56,444 nucleotides of DNA from a virus, in IMG/VR virus record IMGVR_UViG_3300019360_000010, positions 1 through 56,444 of that record; one strand, 5' to 3'. Positions 1 to 6,835 of this stretch are shown piece after piece. Within the stretch, counting starts at the first letter, position 1. Every line of letters begins with the position of its first letter. The notes beneath the pieces were generated by a model that saw only the letters and a program-made list of their open reading frames with translations, was not told the origin of the DNA and did no database searches. The position numbers and the translations under genes were made by a program.

Positions 1-174
1 GGCGCCCGCGAGGTTGGCGCCCGCGAGGTAGGCGCCCGCGAGGTAGGCGTTCGCGAGGTAGGCGTTCGCGAGGTAGGCGCGCGCGAGGTCGGCATGCGTG
101 AGGTTGGCGTTCGCGAGGTTGGCGTTCGCGAGGTAGGCGTTCGCGAGGTAGGCGTTCGCGAGGTAGGCGTTCGC
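1..174. repeat. 15-bp pentapeptide-coding repeat array, left-end copy
   Basis: About 11-12 units of a 15-bp repeat of the form GAGGTTGGCGCCCGC, with variants at the codons for N/Y/D and G/N/R/T. On the minus strand each unit encodes one pentapeptide. Units are nearly identical in DNA as well as protein, which points to recent expansion or gene conversion. The array differs in unit order from the one at the right end. Confidence 0.9.
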
Positions 175-351
175 TTTGATCGCGAGCTTCACCGCCGCGC
201 CCAGGCGCAGCTCATCGGTAGAAAGCCCCGCATCAACTTCCGCGCTGAACAGCACGGCGTGGGTGTAGCAATGCTTGATCTGAACTTGCATCGGTCCCTC
301 CTTTTTCACGCCCCTAAGCTCGCCGCGATCGGTCTTGGACGTCGTAGTCAT
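1..351 (-). CDS. Pentapeptide-repeat protein, N-terminal part (continues across contig junction)
   Basis: The minus frame is open from position 351 to the window edge without a stop (117 codons). The ATG at 349-351 sits downstream of a GAAGGGAGA ribosome-binding site (about 361-370); an inner ATG at 289-291 has its own AAAGGAGGGA site and could be a second start. The first 55-60 residues are non-repetitive (including MQVQIKHCYTHAVLFSAEVD). They are followed by A(N/Y/D)L-type pentapeptides such as NAYLA, NANLA and THADL. Pentapeptide proteins form right-handed quadrilateral beta-helices, and some (Qnr, MfpA) mimic DNA and bind gyrase; no target can be read here. The same frame reappears at the right edge (55540-56444), so the two pieces are probably one gene of about 334 aa from the inner start (354 from the outer start) broken by the contig ends. 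The repeat order differs between the two copies of the junction. Confidence 0.8.
   Translation of the reverse strand, partial: MTTTSKTDRGELRGVKKEGPMQVQIKHCYTHAVLFSAEVDAGLSTDELRLGAAVKLAIKANAYLANAYLANAYLANANLANANLTHADLARAYLANAYLANAYLAGAYLAGANLAGA
129..191. repeat. 63-bp terminal overlap, left copy
   Basis: Bases 129-191 are identical to 56382-56444, the last 63 bases of the window. Directly upstream the two copies diverge (128 G against 56381 A, 126 T against 56379 C). This looks like the closing overlap of a circular assembly falling in a repeat array, rather than a physical terminal repeat. Confidence 0.8.
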
Positions 352-359
352 CTGAGTTC

Positions 360-451
360 TCCCTTCGTGATATCGGAGGAACCACCTCGGCCCTCCTGAC
401 TCCTCGAGCCCGAGACCGGCTGCCGCCGATCGTCGGGCTCGAGGGAACGCG
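360..451. repeat. 92-bp direct repeat copy A with intercistronic hairpin
   Basis: Bases 360-451 are identical to 55439-55530. The element holds the ribosome-binding stretch of the next minus-strand gene and a perfect 12-bp stem, CCTCGAGCCCGA (402-413) with TCGGGCTCGAGG (433-444), around a 19-nt loop. It lies between the stop of the 96-aa gene and the start of the pentapeptide gene. There is no T tract on either side, so it may be an RNA-processing or stability hairpin or a weak attenuator rather than a classical terminator. Confidence 0.85.
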
Positions 452-459
452 GTCAGTCG

Positions 460-750
460 TTACCTTTGGGTCGTAGCAATTCGGATGTTTGTGATGTGCG
501 CACGGCGCTGTACCATGCGACCAACACGCCGATCAGCCTCGATTGTCTCTGTCGGGGGTTGACTGTGCCACTCGCCATCGTAACCATAGGCGTTGAGGCT
601 GGGGTCGTTGCTGTGCCGCGCATAGACAACCTCGTCGCCGGTCGGCGCAGGATAGCGATTTAAAAGGACCGAATCGTCTCCGACCATATCACTGTCCGCC
701 TCACGGCGGCGCATCGCGCGGTCCGAGTAGTAATTGATCTGATATGCCAT
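460..750 (-). CDS. Hypothetical 96-aa protein
   Basis: I do not recognise a family. The ATG at 748-750 was chosen over a longer TTG-initiated frame because GAAGGGAGA lies just upstream of it. The protein starts MAYQINYYSDRAMRR, is polar and rich in Arg and Asp, and has no membrane segment or Cys cluster. It is downstream of the DUF4031 gene and followed by the hairpin element at 402-444. It belongs to the minus-strand accessory module that continues through the contig junction. Confidence 0.7.
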   Translation of the reverse strand: MAYQINYYSDRAMRRREADSDMVGDDSVLLNRYPAPTGDEVVYARHSNDPSLNAYGYDGEWHSQPPTETIEADRRVGRMVQRRAHITNIRIATTQR

Positions 751-776
751 CTGTCTCTCCCTTCGTGAGGATATGA

Positions 777-1004
777 TCAACGCCGCTTACGACGGCGCTG
801 ACCGGTCGTGATTAGAACGCGTACGATTTCTCGAGATGAAACTTTACGAGCACCCGCGTCGAACGCAGCGTTGCGTCGCGCGGTCGTCGTGAGGTCGTAG
901 TGATCGCGATGGAACCAGCACCGCTTAATTTTAAGCTGATCAGCGAACGTGTGAAGCTCATCACGGGTATCCGCGATCAGGTGTGTTCCATCGGTGTAGA
1001 TCAT
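777..1004 (-). CDS. DUF4031-like small protein
   Basis: A 75-aa protein beginning MIYTDGTHLIADTRDELHTF and continuing with RCWFHRDHYDLT. This matches the DUF4031 pattern (Y-D-x-x-H-x-I-A-D-x-x-E-L-H near the N-terminus, then W-x-x-x-x-H-Y-D). DUF4031 proteins are small and occur in phages and bacteria; their function is unknown. The start at 1004 was chosen because its ATG overlaps the upstream TGA (ATGA), implying coupled translation. A GTG at 1017-1019 is the alternative. The tail is very basic (RRRKRR). Confidence 0.75.
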   Translation of the reverse strand: MIYTDGTHLIADTRDELHTFADQLKIKRCWFHRDHYDLTTTARRNAAFDAGARKVSSREIVRVLITTGQRRRKRR

Positions 1005-1180
1005 CGCGCGGCTCGCCACGCGCGGATGAACGGAAGCAGTTCCGAAACTTCACGACCTTCCAGTTCGCTGTCGTACGTTCCGAGATCTGCCGCGTTCTGT
1101 TCGTCAGACTGATCGCGAGGATCGTGCCCGTTTTCGACGGCGTTGTCGAGCGCGGTAAACACGAGGTTTTGAAGTGACAT
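1001..1180 (-). CDS. Hypothetical 59-aa acidic protein
   Basis: First gene of the minus-strand accessory module. It begins MSLQNLVFTALDNAVENGHD at the ATG at 1178-1180, preceded by a perfect copy of the module's GAAGGGAGAAC ribosome-binding site. A longer frame to 1225 exists but lacks a site. The short acidic helical protein has no recognisable domain. It overlaps the DUF4031 gene by 4 nt. Confidence 0.65.
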   Translation of the reverse strand: MSLQNLVFTALDNAVENGHDPRDQSDEQNAADLGTYDSELEGREVSELLPFIRAWRAAR

Positions 1181-1229
1181 TCGGTTCTCCCTTCGTGACG
1201 GTCCGGCCGGCGTCCGACCGGACATACTT

Positions 1230-1258
1230 AATATACCCGAGGGAAATCCGCCGGTAAA
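1230..1258 (-). promoter_or_regulatory. Putative promoter of the accessory module
   Basis: On the minus strand, TTTACC (1258-1253) and TATATT (1235-1230) are separated by 17 bp, matching sigma-70 -35/-10 elements at 4/6 and 5/6 positions. It lies in the short gap between the end of the replication operon (stop at 1284) and the first accessory gene. A GTCCGG/CCGGAC inverted repeat lies at about 1200-1222. This is prediction by eye only. Confidence 0.4.
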
Positions 1259-1283
1259 TCCGGGATTTTCAACGAAGTTTCAA

Positions 1284-1712
1284 TCACTTACTGCCCATCT
1301 TCAGGGCCGCGACGAACCGAACCGGGCTAACCGCGCCCGTATCCCCACCGCACGCGCGTATCGCTATATCCTCGTGGGTATAACGCTTTTCCAGCACGGC
1401 GCGCGCGTCGCGCGGCCGCAGCAGCCCGTACCAACGCTCGACGCGCAGCGCGAGGAACGCGGTGCCGCCGTATCGATCCCACGCTTCAAGGAACAACACC
1501 TGCTGATCCGTCAACGATCGGATCACGACGCGCGACGTACGACGCTTCGGCCACGCCGGCAGGTACTTCGCTTCGATCCAGCCGGCGTGGCCGCCGTACA
1601 CGACATACGCGATGTCGGGTAGTCCGGCCGCCGTGAGGTCCTCGATCCGTCGCGTGAACGCGTAGCCCCTCAGCGCTTCGCGCATCTCGTCACGGAACCT
1701 CTTCTCGCTCAC
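1284..1712 (-). CDS. VRR-NUC-like PD-(D/E)XK nuclease
   Basis: A 142-aa protein with the core of a VRR-NUC/PD-(D/E)XK nuclease: G-L-P-D (Asp33), a beta-strand pair, then W-I-E-A-K (Glu47, Lys49), and a later T-D-Q-Q-x-x-x-L-E-x-W helix. Phage VRR-NUC proteins of this size are taken as Holliday-junction or flap-type nucleases acting in replication and recombination. The GTG start at 1710-1712 overlaps the upstream TGA (GTGA). It is the last gene of the replication operon, consistent with a DNA-processing role. Substrate cannot be read from sequence. Confidence 0.75.
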   Translation of the reverse strand: MSEKRFRDEMREALRGYAFTRRIEDLTAAGLPDIAYVVYGGHAGWIEAKYLPAWPKRRTSRVVIRSLTDQQVLFLEAWDRYGGTAFLALRVERWYGLLRPRDARAVLEKRYTHEDIAIRACGGDTGAVSPVRFVAALKMGSK

Positions 1713-1897
1713 GAGAAGTTGAACCGGTAGTAGCCGGGCGGCTTCTCAAGGTGGGCACGCGTTTTCGGGCGCCGTCGGTTCGGCTTACCGGTCGGACGAT
1801 ACGCGGCGCGACGCTGGCAGACCACGGCGCAATACCGCTTATCCGATCGACCACCGATGAGTTCCGTGCCGCAGCGTTCGCAGCATCGACGGATCAC
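1709..1897 (-). CDS. Small zinc-binding protein (62 aa)
   Basis: Carries a CCERCGTEL knuckle and a second RYCAVVCQRRA knuckle about 15 residues later, a four-Cys zinc-ribbon pattern like that of small DNA- or RNA-binding proteins. The C-terminal half is basic and Pro-rich. The GTG at 1895-1897 overlaps the upstream stop (GTGA), so it was preferred over in-frame starts further upstream. Function unknown; its place between the polymerase and nuclease suggests a nucleic-acid role. Confidence 0.65.
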   Translation of the reverse strand: MIRRCCERCGTELIGGRSDKRYCAVVCQRRAAYRPTGKPNRRRPKTRAHLEKPPGYYRFNFS

Positions 1898-2088
1898 AAC
1901 GCGACCTCCCCGTCGCACTTCGCTTTCCAGCGCGCGTCGGCCGCGCGGGCGACCGCGCCGCAGGTCTGGCAGACGGCCACGCCGCGATCGTCGCGCGTCC
2001 AGACGTGACCGAGTGGTTCCGTCGCCGCGACGAACCCGCGCCCGATCTGGTTGCCCAACAGCTTGATCTTCTCCGCTCGGTTCAACAT
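1894..2088 (-). CDS. Small zinc-binding protein (64 aa)
   Basis: Starts MLNRAEKIKLLGNQIGRGF. The ATG at 2086-2088 has a GGAGG ribosome-binding site 5 nt upstream, which decides the start over an earlier ATG at 2098-2100. It contains CQTCGAVARAADARWKAKC, a possible zinc site with three Cys and perhaps an earlier His. It overlaps the next zinc protein by 4 nt. No family was recognised. Confidence 0.6.
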   Translation of the reverse strand: MLNRAEKIKLLGNQIGRGFVAATEPLGHVWTRDDRGVAVCQTCGAVARAADARWKAKCDGEVAL

Positions 2089-2104
2089 CAGTACCTCCAT
2101 CGGT

Positions 2105-4078
2105 TCACTTACACTCGCCCCAGTGCGCACCGCGCTCCGCCTCGGCGATGATCGGTACGCGCAACGTGATCGCGGTCTCCATCAGTCGCTTTACCTCCTT
2201 CGCCGCCGCGTCGCCGGCCATCGTCTTCGGCACTGACCAGTCCAGCTCGTCGTGGACGGTGAGGAGCGGTGCGCCCAGTATACCGCAGCAGCCCGCGTCC
2301 CAGATATCCACCATCGCCTTCTTCATCAGGTCGGCCGACCCGAGCTGGAACAGGCGGTTCATCGCCGTGTACGTGTGAGCCCGAACCAGCACCTCCCCTG
2401 GGTACTCCTTTTCGGCGCGACCGCGTGGCAGGGCCGGCACGCGATCTTTCATCTTCTTCCGGCCGTTCGAGGCCGGTTCCCACAGGGGGAAGCGGGCGAA
2501 CCGGCCGAGCACGGTCTTGATGTATCCGCGCTCGGCCGCGCGGCGCTGAGCGAGGTCGAAGGTCTCCTTCGTCCAGGGGCAGGCGGCTTCGTATTCCTTT
2601 ACGAACGCCTCGGCCTCCGTGATCGAGCAGCCGAAGGTGACCGCGAGCTTCGGTGCCATCGCGCCATACTTCTTGGCGAAGTTGGTGTTCTTCACCTTCT
2701 TCCGCTTGATTTTGTCCTCAGGATCGACGTGCAGCAGCTCCGCGATGAACTTGTGATAGTCCGTCTTCGGATCGTTGACGTACTTCAGGCGGAACTCGCG
2801 CGCGCCGCGTCCGACCGCGTAGTGCGCTTCGAACCTCACCTCGATCTGGGAGTAGTCGTCGCGTTCCCACTCTTCATCTTCCTCGGGGATGAAAAGACTT
2901 CTGACGAGAGGACCCAGCCGCTCGTCCCTGGCCGGTATGTTCTGAAGGTTGGGGTTAGAGCTAGAGAACCTTCCGATCGTTCCACCATCGTCGGACTTGA
3001 GCTGGTGAAACTCGGTGTGGATGCGTCCGTTGACGTTGTGCTCAAATATGTAGGTATCAACGAAGGTCTCCTTGCACTTGTCGAGGGAGCGCGCGTCGAG
3101 CAGCAACTTCAGCACCGGAAACCGCGATGCCATCTCCTTCAACCACTCTTTCTTGATCGACCACTTGCGCGTCTTCTCGGTCATCGGAACCGGGATGTCC
3201 ATCGCGGCGAGCGCCGCGCCGAACGAGTCGGGCGCGAACAGCTCGGCCTTCGGGCAGGCGGTCAGCCGTCGGAACTCGGCGTGAAGCGCGTCGCGCTCGG
3301 CGCCGAGTTCGGACGACACCTCCTCCGCGCGGCGCAGATCCACGCGGACGCCGCGCCGGCGCATCGCGAGAAGGATCGGGATCAGGCGCGACTCGAGATC
3401 GAACAGTTCCATCAGCTGCTGCTCGTGCAGCGCGGTCTCTTGCCGTTCGAGGACGCGCAGGGGTAGGTCCGCGTCACCCTCGCCGTACGCGCCCACGAGC
3501 TTGGCCGGCAGCCGCCATAGGTTCGTCTTTACCGCCTTATTCGTGGTGCCGAAGCCCCAGGCGATCGCCGCCGCCTTCAACAGGTCCTCGCGCTTCGACT
3601 CGCCGAGCCAGGTCCGCGCGAGCGCGTCGAGGTTGTACTCGAGCCGGTGTTCGTCCAGCAGCGGCTCGGCGACCTGAACGTCGCGGAACCGGCGTGCGTT
3701 CTTGAAGTGGATACCGACCTCCGCCATGAAGTCGAGGTCGTACAGCAGCCCGGCACCGACTACCTCACCGGAGAACTTCGCGGCCTCGGCCGTCAGCCAG
3801 CGCTCGACCATCCGGGCGTCGAGGTTCCCGCCGCCCTCGTGGCGAACCGGGTAGTACGCGCGCCGGCCGTCATCGGTGCCGATCGCGTACCCCACGATGA
3901 ACGCGCCGCGCCGAACGCCTGGCCCGAGAACGTCCAGTCCGACGTCCTTGGTCTCTACGTCGATCGCGAGACGTTTCACACCCTCGAGGTTCATGAAACC
4001 GCTCGGCGGTTTCCAGTCGCTCTCCGGTTGGAACAGCGGCAGTTGGGTCCGATCGGTCGGCTTCAACGTGCGGGTCAC
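2105..4078 (-). CDS. Family A DNA polymerase with 3'-5' exonuclease domain
   Basis: A 657-aa PolA-type replicative polymerase without the 5' nuclease domain, the usual phage form. Exonuclease motifs: Exo I AIDVETKD (Asp40, Glu42), Exo II around LLYDLDF (Asp114/Asp116), Exo III YGEGDADLPL (about 198-207). Polymerase motif A is DDYSQIE (407-413), motif B is KVKNTNFAKKYG (461-472), motif C is VHDELDW (608-614). The residue equivalent to E. coli Phe762 is Phe467, so dideoxy sensitivity should resemble E. coli Pol I. All catalytic acids are present. The GTG start at 4078 overlaps the dCMP deaminase stop (GTGA). It would copy the genome from primers made by the PrimPol-like protein. Confidence 0.95.
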   Translation of the reverse strand: MTRTLKPTDRTQLPLFQPESDWKPPSGFMNLEGVKRLAIDVETKDVGLDVLGPGVRRGAFIVGYAIGTDDGRRAYYPVRHEGGGNLDARMVERWLTAEAAKFSGEVVGAGLLYDLDFMAEVGIHFKNARRFRDVQVAEPLLDEHRLEYNLDALARTWLGESKREDLLKAAAIAWGFGTTNKAVKTNLWRLPAKLVGAYGEGDADLPLRVLERQETALHEQQLMELFDLESRLIPILLAMRRRGVRVDLRRAEEVSSELGAERDALHAEFRRLTACPKAELFAPDSFGAALAAMDIPVPMTEKTRKWSIKKEWLKEMASRFPVLKLLLDARSLDKCKETFVDTYIFEHNVNGRIHTEFHQLKSDDGGTIGRFSSSNPNLQNIPARDERLGPLVRSLFIPEEDEEWERDDYSQIEVRFEAHYAVGRGAREFRLKYVNDPKTDYHKFIAELLHVDPEDKIKRKKVKNTNFAKKYGAMAPKLAVTFGCSITEAEAFVKEYEAACPWTKETFDLAQRRAAERGYIKTVLGRFARFPLWEPASNGRKKMKDRVPALPRGRAEKEYPGEVLVRAHTYTAMNRLFQLGSADLMKKAMVDIWDAGCCGILGAPLLTVHDELDWSVPKTMAGDAAAKEVKRLMETAITLRVPIIAEAERGAHWGECK

Positions 4079-4524
4079 AGCAGCCGTATCCCCTCATACC
4101 GAAGCCAGGTTCGACTCGGCAGGCGTTCCCACAGCGCGCGGGCGGCCGCGTCGTGAGCGTACGGCACGCTGAACACGATCCGGGTGCACGCGGTGTTCAT
4201 CAGCATCTTGACGCAGTGAACGCAGGGCGAGTGGGTAACGAAGCACGTGTGGATGCGCGCCGGGTCCGGGCAGCGGATCAGCGCGTTCTGCTCGGCGTGA
4301 ATCGCCTCGCACTTCTCCAAGCCCTCCCCGGACGGATACGCCGCGCCGACGCAGGGCGTATCGACGCAGTGAGGCTGACCGGCGGCGGGTCCGTTGTACC
4401 CGGAACTGAGCTGGTATCCGTGATGATCGAACAGGACGCAACCCACCTTCCGTCGCCGGCACGTGCCCATGTCCGCCCAGCTATACGCGAGACGCAGGCC
4501 GAGAAGATCGCGATCGCGGTTCAT
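4075..4524 (-). CDS. dCMP deaminase (zinc-dependent)
   Basis: A 149-aa cytidine/deoxycytidylate deaminase. HAE (76-78) and PCVHC (100-104) are the zinc ligands and catalytic Glu. The N-terminal CRRRKVGCVL and the GYNGPAAGQPHC segment are typical of dCMP deaminases. It converts dCMP to dUMP for dTTP synthesis, and phage enzymes are often regulated by dCTP/dTTP. The ATG at 4522-4524 overlaps the stop of the thymidylate-synthase-family gene (ATGA); an upstream in-frame extension was rejected. It sits between the polymerase and the TS-like gene. If that neighbour uses dCMP rather than dUMP, the two enzymes would compete for dCMP. Confidence 0.93.
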   Translation of the reverse strand: MNRDRDLLGLRLAYSWADMGTCRRRKVGCVLFDHHGYQLSSGYNGPAAGQPHCVDTPCVGAAYPSGEGLEKCEAIHAEQNALIRCPDPARIHTCFVTHSPCVHCVKMLMNTACTRIVFSVPYAHDAAARALWERLPSRTWLRYEGIRLL

Positions 4525-5342
4525 TGCAGCACCGCCGGCCGGCGCAGCTCCATCAGCCAACGCGGGTAGGTGGGCCCAACGTCGTTGGCGTTCGCCCAGA
4601 GCTGCTGGAGAAGATCAGCGTCATCGCTGAACCAGTCGAGGTCGAGCGGCGCGTATCCCGGGTGAAGCGCTTCTTCGGACTTCACGCACACCCGGGACAA
4701 CGCCGCGTTCTTCTCGTAGAGGTGCTGGCTGCCGGCGGTCAGGTACAGGTTGCCGAGATCGATGTCCTTGATCCAGGGTCGAAGGCGCAGCGCCAAGAAA
4801 GCGCTGATCATCGAGAAGCTGTGAACGTCGTACGGCCAGCCGAGCCACGCGTCCGACGATCGCATGGTCGCGAGGCAGTGAAGCCGGCCGTTCCGGATCA
4901 TCCACTGCAGCGCGACCGTGCAGGGTACGTCCACCGACTTCAATGGGCGCGGTCGCCAGATCGTCAGTACCGCCTGACGCGAGTAGGGATCGTCCATCAA
5001 CGATCGCCAGACGTACGGCAGCTGGTCGATCACCGGCGGACCATAGGCTCCGGAAAGCGTAACGAGATCGTCGCTGAACTTCGCGTAGCTCGGCGCGTAC
5101 TTCTTCAGCGGCTCGAGCCGGTTGTCGCCGGACAAGATCCACGCGGCCTCGGCGCAGGCAAAGTTCCGGCTGAGCGTGCGCTGGTGAACCGTGATGAACG
5201 GTTGGTTCATCGGCACGATCGTCCGATACGCGAACAGCTCGCGGGTCGCCAGCCCACGCGGACTGACGACGTTGCCGGTCTCGAGTAGGTCCTCCAGCAG
5301 CTTCGTCCAGACGTAGTTCACGTCGAGCGTCATGTGCGTCAC
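4521..5342 (-). CDS. Thymidylate-synthase-family enzyme, possible dCMP hydroxymethylase
   Basis: A 273-aa ThyA-fold protein. The catalytic loop is DVPCTVALQW with Cys141. The phosphate-binding Arg lies in DPYSRQAVLTIWRP, and RSSDAWLGWPYDVHSF aligns with E. coli RSCDVFLGLPFNIASY. HLYEKN carries the His/Tyr that contact the nucleotide. The residue equivalent to E. coli Asn177 (L. casei Asn229), which selects dUMP, is Asp172. Asp at this place is the known signature of T4 dCMP hydroxymethylase (Asp179). Thr also replaces the His that usually follows the catalytic Cys. The protein may therefore make 5-hydroxymethyl-dCMP rather than dTMP; this is inference from one key residue. The GTG at 5342 overlaps the upstream stop; an ATG at 5331-5333 is an alternative. 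Confidence 0.85.
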   Translation of the reverse strand: MTHMTLDVNYVWTKLLEDLLETGNVVSPRGLATRELFAYRTIVPMNQPFITVHQRTLSRNFACAEAAWILSGDNRLEPLKKYAPSYAKFSDDLVTLSGAYGPPVIDQLPYVWRSLMDDPYSRQAVLTIWRPRPLKSVDVPCTVALQWMIRNGRLHCLATMRSSDAWLGWPYDVHSFSMISAFLALRLRPWIKDIDLGNLYLTAGSQHLYEKNAALSRVCVKSEEALHPGYAPLDLDWFSDDADLLQQLWANANDVGPTYPRWLMELRRPAVLQ

Positions 5343-6391
5343 GCGATCGCCTCCCGTATTATCTTTGCGTATTCCATCGGGTCGTGATGGAACCGCCGGT
5401 GAAACTGAGGGTGCGGCAGATGAACCGTGTTCTGACCGCGCCCGCCGTACGCGTCCAGCGCCACGCGACCCATCACGATGACCTTTCGCCACTTCCGCGT
5501 GAAGAGGATACGGCGCATCCGATCGTCGGCTTCCTTCGTGAAGGACGGTCGCGCGTTCGTCCAGATGCCGAGCGTCTCGTCGAAGTCGAGTAGCTGAAGC
5601 GCGGCGTTCACGTACGTCACGGCCGACAACTGATCGTTCCAGACGAACGGCCAGGTCGGCTGACCGGGCTTCACCTGCGGCGATACCTGCTCGCCGACGA
5701 ACAACAGCTCCTGATCGGTTCCGGTTCGCGGCCGTCCGTTGATGTTCTGCGTCGTGTAGTTTAGGCAGTGCTCGAACTGCTTGTCGCGTACGTAGGCCAG
5801 CTGACCAATGATCCGGTCAGCCGCTCGTTTGATACCGCCGCTCACCTGCGAGTACGAGGGACTGGTGTAGTCGTATACGAACGTGTCGTCACGAAGGTTA
5901 AAATGGTTCTTTCGCGTCAGCGTTCCAAGATATCCCGGGACCTGACCCGCGAACCGGTTACCGTGAGTAACTTCGTGATAGAGCTGGATCACCTTTGAGA
6001 TGCTACGGAACTTTTCGGTGCCCGCCGCCCAGCGGTCAGCGTGAACCTTCAGCTGAGCGTTGACGTCAGAAGGGACGCAGAGAACGTACAGCGCGCCGTG
6101 CTTGCGCAGGACGCGATCGATCGATCGAGCACCGAGGTCGTACGCCGGACCACCGCGAAACACCAGCCCATAGATCAACTCGCTGAGCCAGTGCCGGTCA
6201 AGCACGACGAGGTGGTGATCGGCAAGCTTGCACGCGAGGTTCAGCGCGCCGAGGTGCCAGCGCCAGATGTCGCGCCGAACGGTCGAGTGAAGATAGCGCG
6301 CGCCGTACTTCTCTCGGAAGTAGTTGGCGAGCGTCGTCTTGCCGGACGCGTCCGCGCCCTCCAGGACGATGATGCCGCGCGGCGGTGCCAT
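5339..6391 (-). CDS. Fusion of P-loop (deoxy)nucleotide kinase and uracil-DNA-glycosylase-like domain
   Basis: A 350-aa two-domain protein. Residues 6-195 form a thymidylate-kinase-like P-loop domain: Walker A GADASGKTT (12-20), VVLDRHWLSELIYG (62-75) like the DRY/DRH loop of dTMP kinases, and a lid-like Arg stretch near 115-130. Residues 225-350 resemble the family 4/5 uracil-DNA glycosylase fold: LLFVGEQVSPQ (229-239) with G-Q-P-x-W-P-F downstream, a TNARP segment (278-282), IVMGRVALDAYG (305-316), and HLPHPQFHRRF (324-334) in place of the usual HPS motif. It overlaps the MazG-like stop as TGATG. Plain reading: a dNMP kinase with a base-recognising domain. The domain could act on damaged or modified bases, or bind nucleotides without catalysis. 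Confidence 0.8.
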   Translation of the reverse strand: MAPPRGIIVLEGADASGKTTLANYFREKYGARYLHSTVRRDIWRWHLGALNLACKLADHHLVVLDRHWLSELIYGLVFRGGPAYDLGARSIDRVLRKHGALYVLCVPSDVNAQLKVHADRWAAGTEKFRSISKVIQLYHEVTHGNRFAGQVPGYLGTLTRKNHFNLRDDTFVYDYTSPSYSQVSGGIKRAADRIIGQLAYVRDKQFEHCLNYTTQNINGRPRTGTDQELLFVGEQVSPQVKPGQPTWPFVWNDQLSAVTYVNAALQLLDFDETLGIWTNARPSFTKEADDRMRRILFTRKWRKVIVMGRVALDAYGGRGQNTVHLPHPQFHRRFHHDPMEYAKIIREAIA

Positions 6392-6831
6392 CAGTCGGTT
6401 CCTTCCCAGCCGGCGGCGCGCAGCGCCTTGCGGTGGTTCGGTGCCAGCCAGCCGGCCGGCTTCACCACGTCGAGCGAGTGGCCGCGCTTCGATCGCGGAT
6501 CGGCCGCCGAGATCGCGCGTTCCTTCAGCATGTTCTTGTACTGAACCTCGCGCCAGATGGCGTCGAACGGCAATCCCATCAAGTGCGCGGTTCCCAAGGC
6601 GACGTAGACCAGATCGGCGAGCGCGTCTGCCATGTTCGGTATGCTGCCGGTGTCGATCGCCTGAACGAACTCGTCCAGCTCCTCCTGCATGAACTTGATG
6701 CGGAACGCCAGCACGTCCGCCTCGGGCAAGTTCACCTTGACCGAGGGGTAGTAGTCCAGACCGAACTTCACGTGAAACTCGGCCACGTCGCCGAACATGT
6801 CCGGCGCGTCGGGGTTGTTCAGGTAACCCAT
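6391..6831 (-). CDS. MazG-like nucleotide pyrophosphohydrolase
   Basis: A 146-aa all-alpha NTP-PPase. FMQEELDEF (Glu50, Glu51, Glu54) and MADALADLVYVALG (Asp69, Asp73) form the E-E-x-x-E ... D-x-x-x-D magnesium site of MazG/PRA-PH proteins, and a GLPFDAIWREVQYKNMLK helix follows. Such phage enzymes hydrolyse dNTPs or alarmones to the monophosphates. Beside a TS-family enzyme and a dNMP kinase it probably supplies dNMP substrates or removes an unwanted dNTP. The start is the ATG at 6829-6831 after GGAGCTAGGATC. A second MazG-like gene lies at 19560-19967. Confidence 0.85.
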   Translation of the reverse strand: MGYLNNPDAPDMFGDVAEFHVKFGLDYYPSVKVNLPEADVLAFRIKFMQEELDEFVQAIDTGSIPNMADALADLVYVALGTAHLMGLPFDAIWREVQYKNMLKERAISAADPRSKRGHSLDVVKPAGWLAPNHRKALRAAGWEGTD

Positions 6832-6835
6832 GATC

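Noticed and set aside
1-174. Regular repeats at both ends considered as a CRISPR array
   Set aside because: The 15-bp units are contiguous with no spacers and encode pentapeptides in frame.
129-191. 63-bp end identity considered as a physical direct terminal repeat
   Set aside because: It lies within a coding repeat array, is short, and ends at mismatches; an assembly overlap explains it.
2252-3466. Long plus-strand frame (404 codons) opposite the DNA polymerase
   Set aside because: It is the complement of a gene with all polymerase motifs; its translation is Arg/Leu/Val-rich without domain signs.
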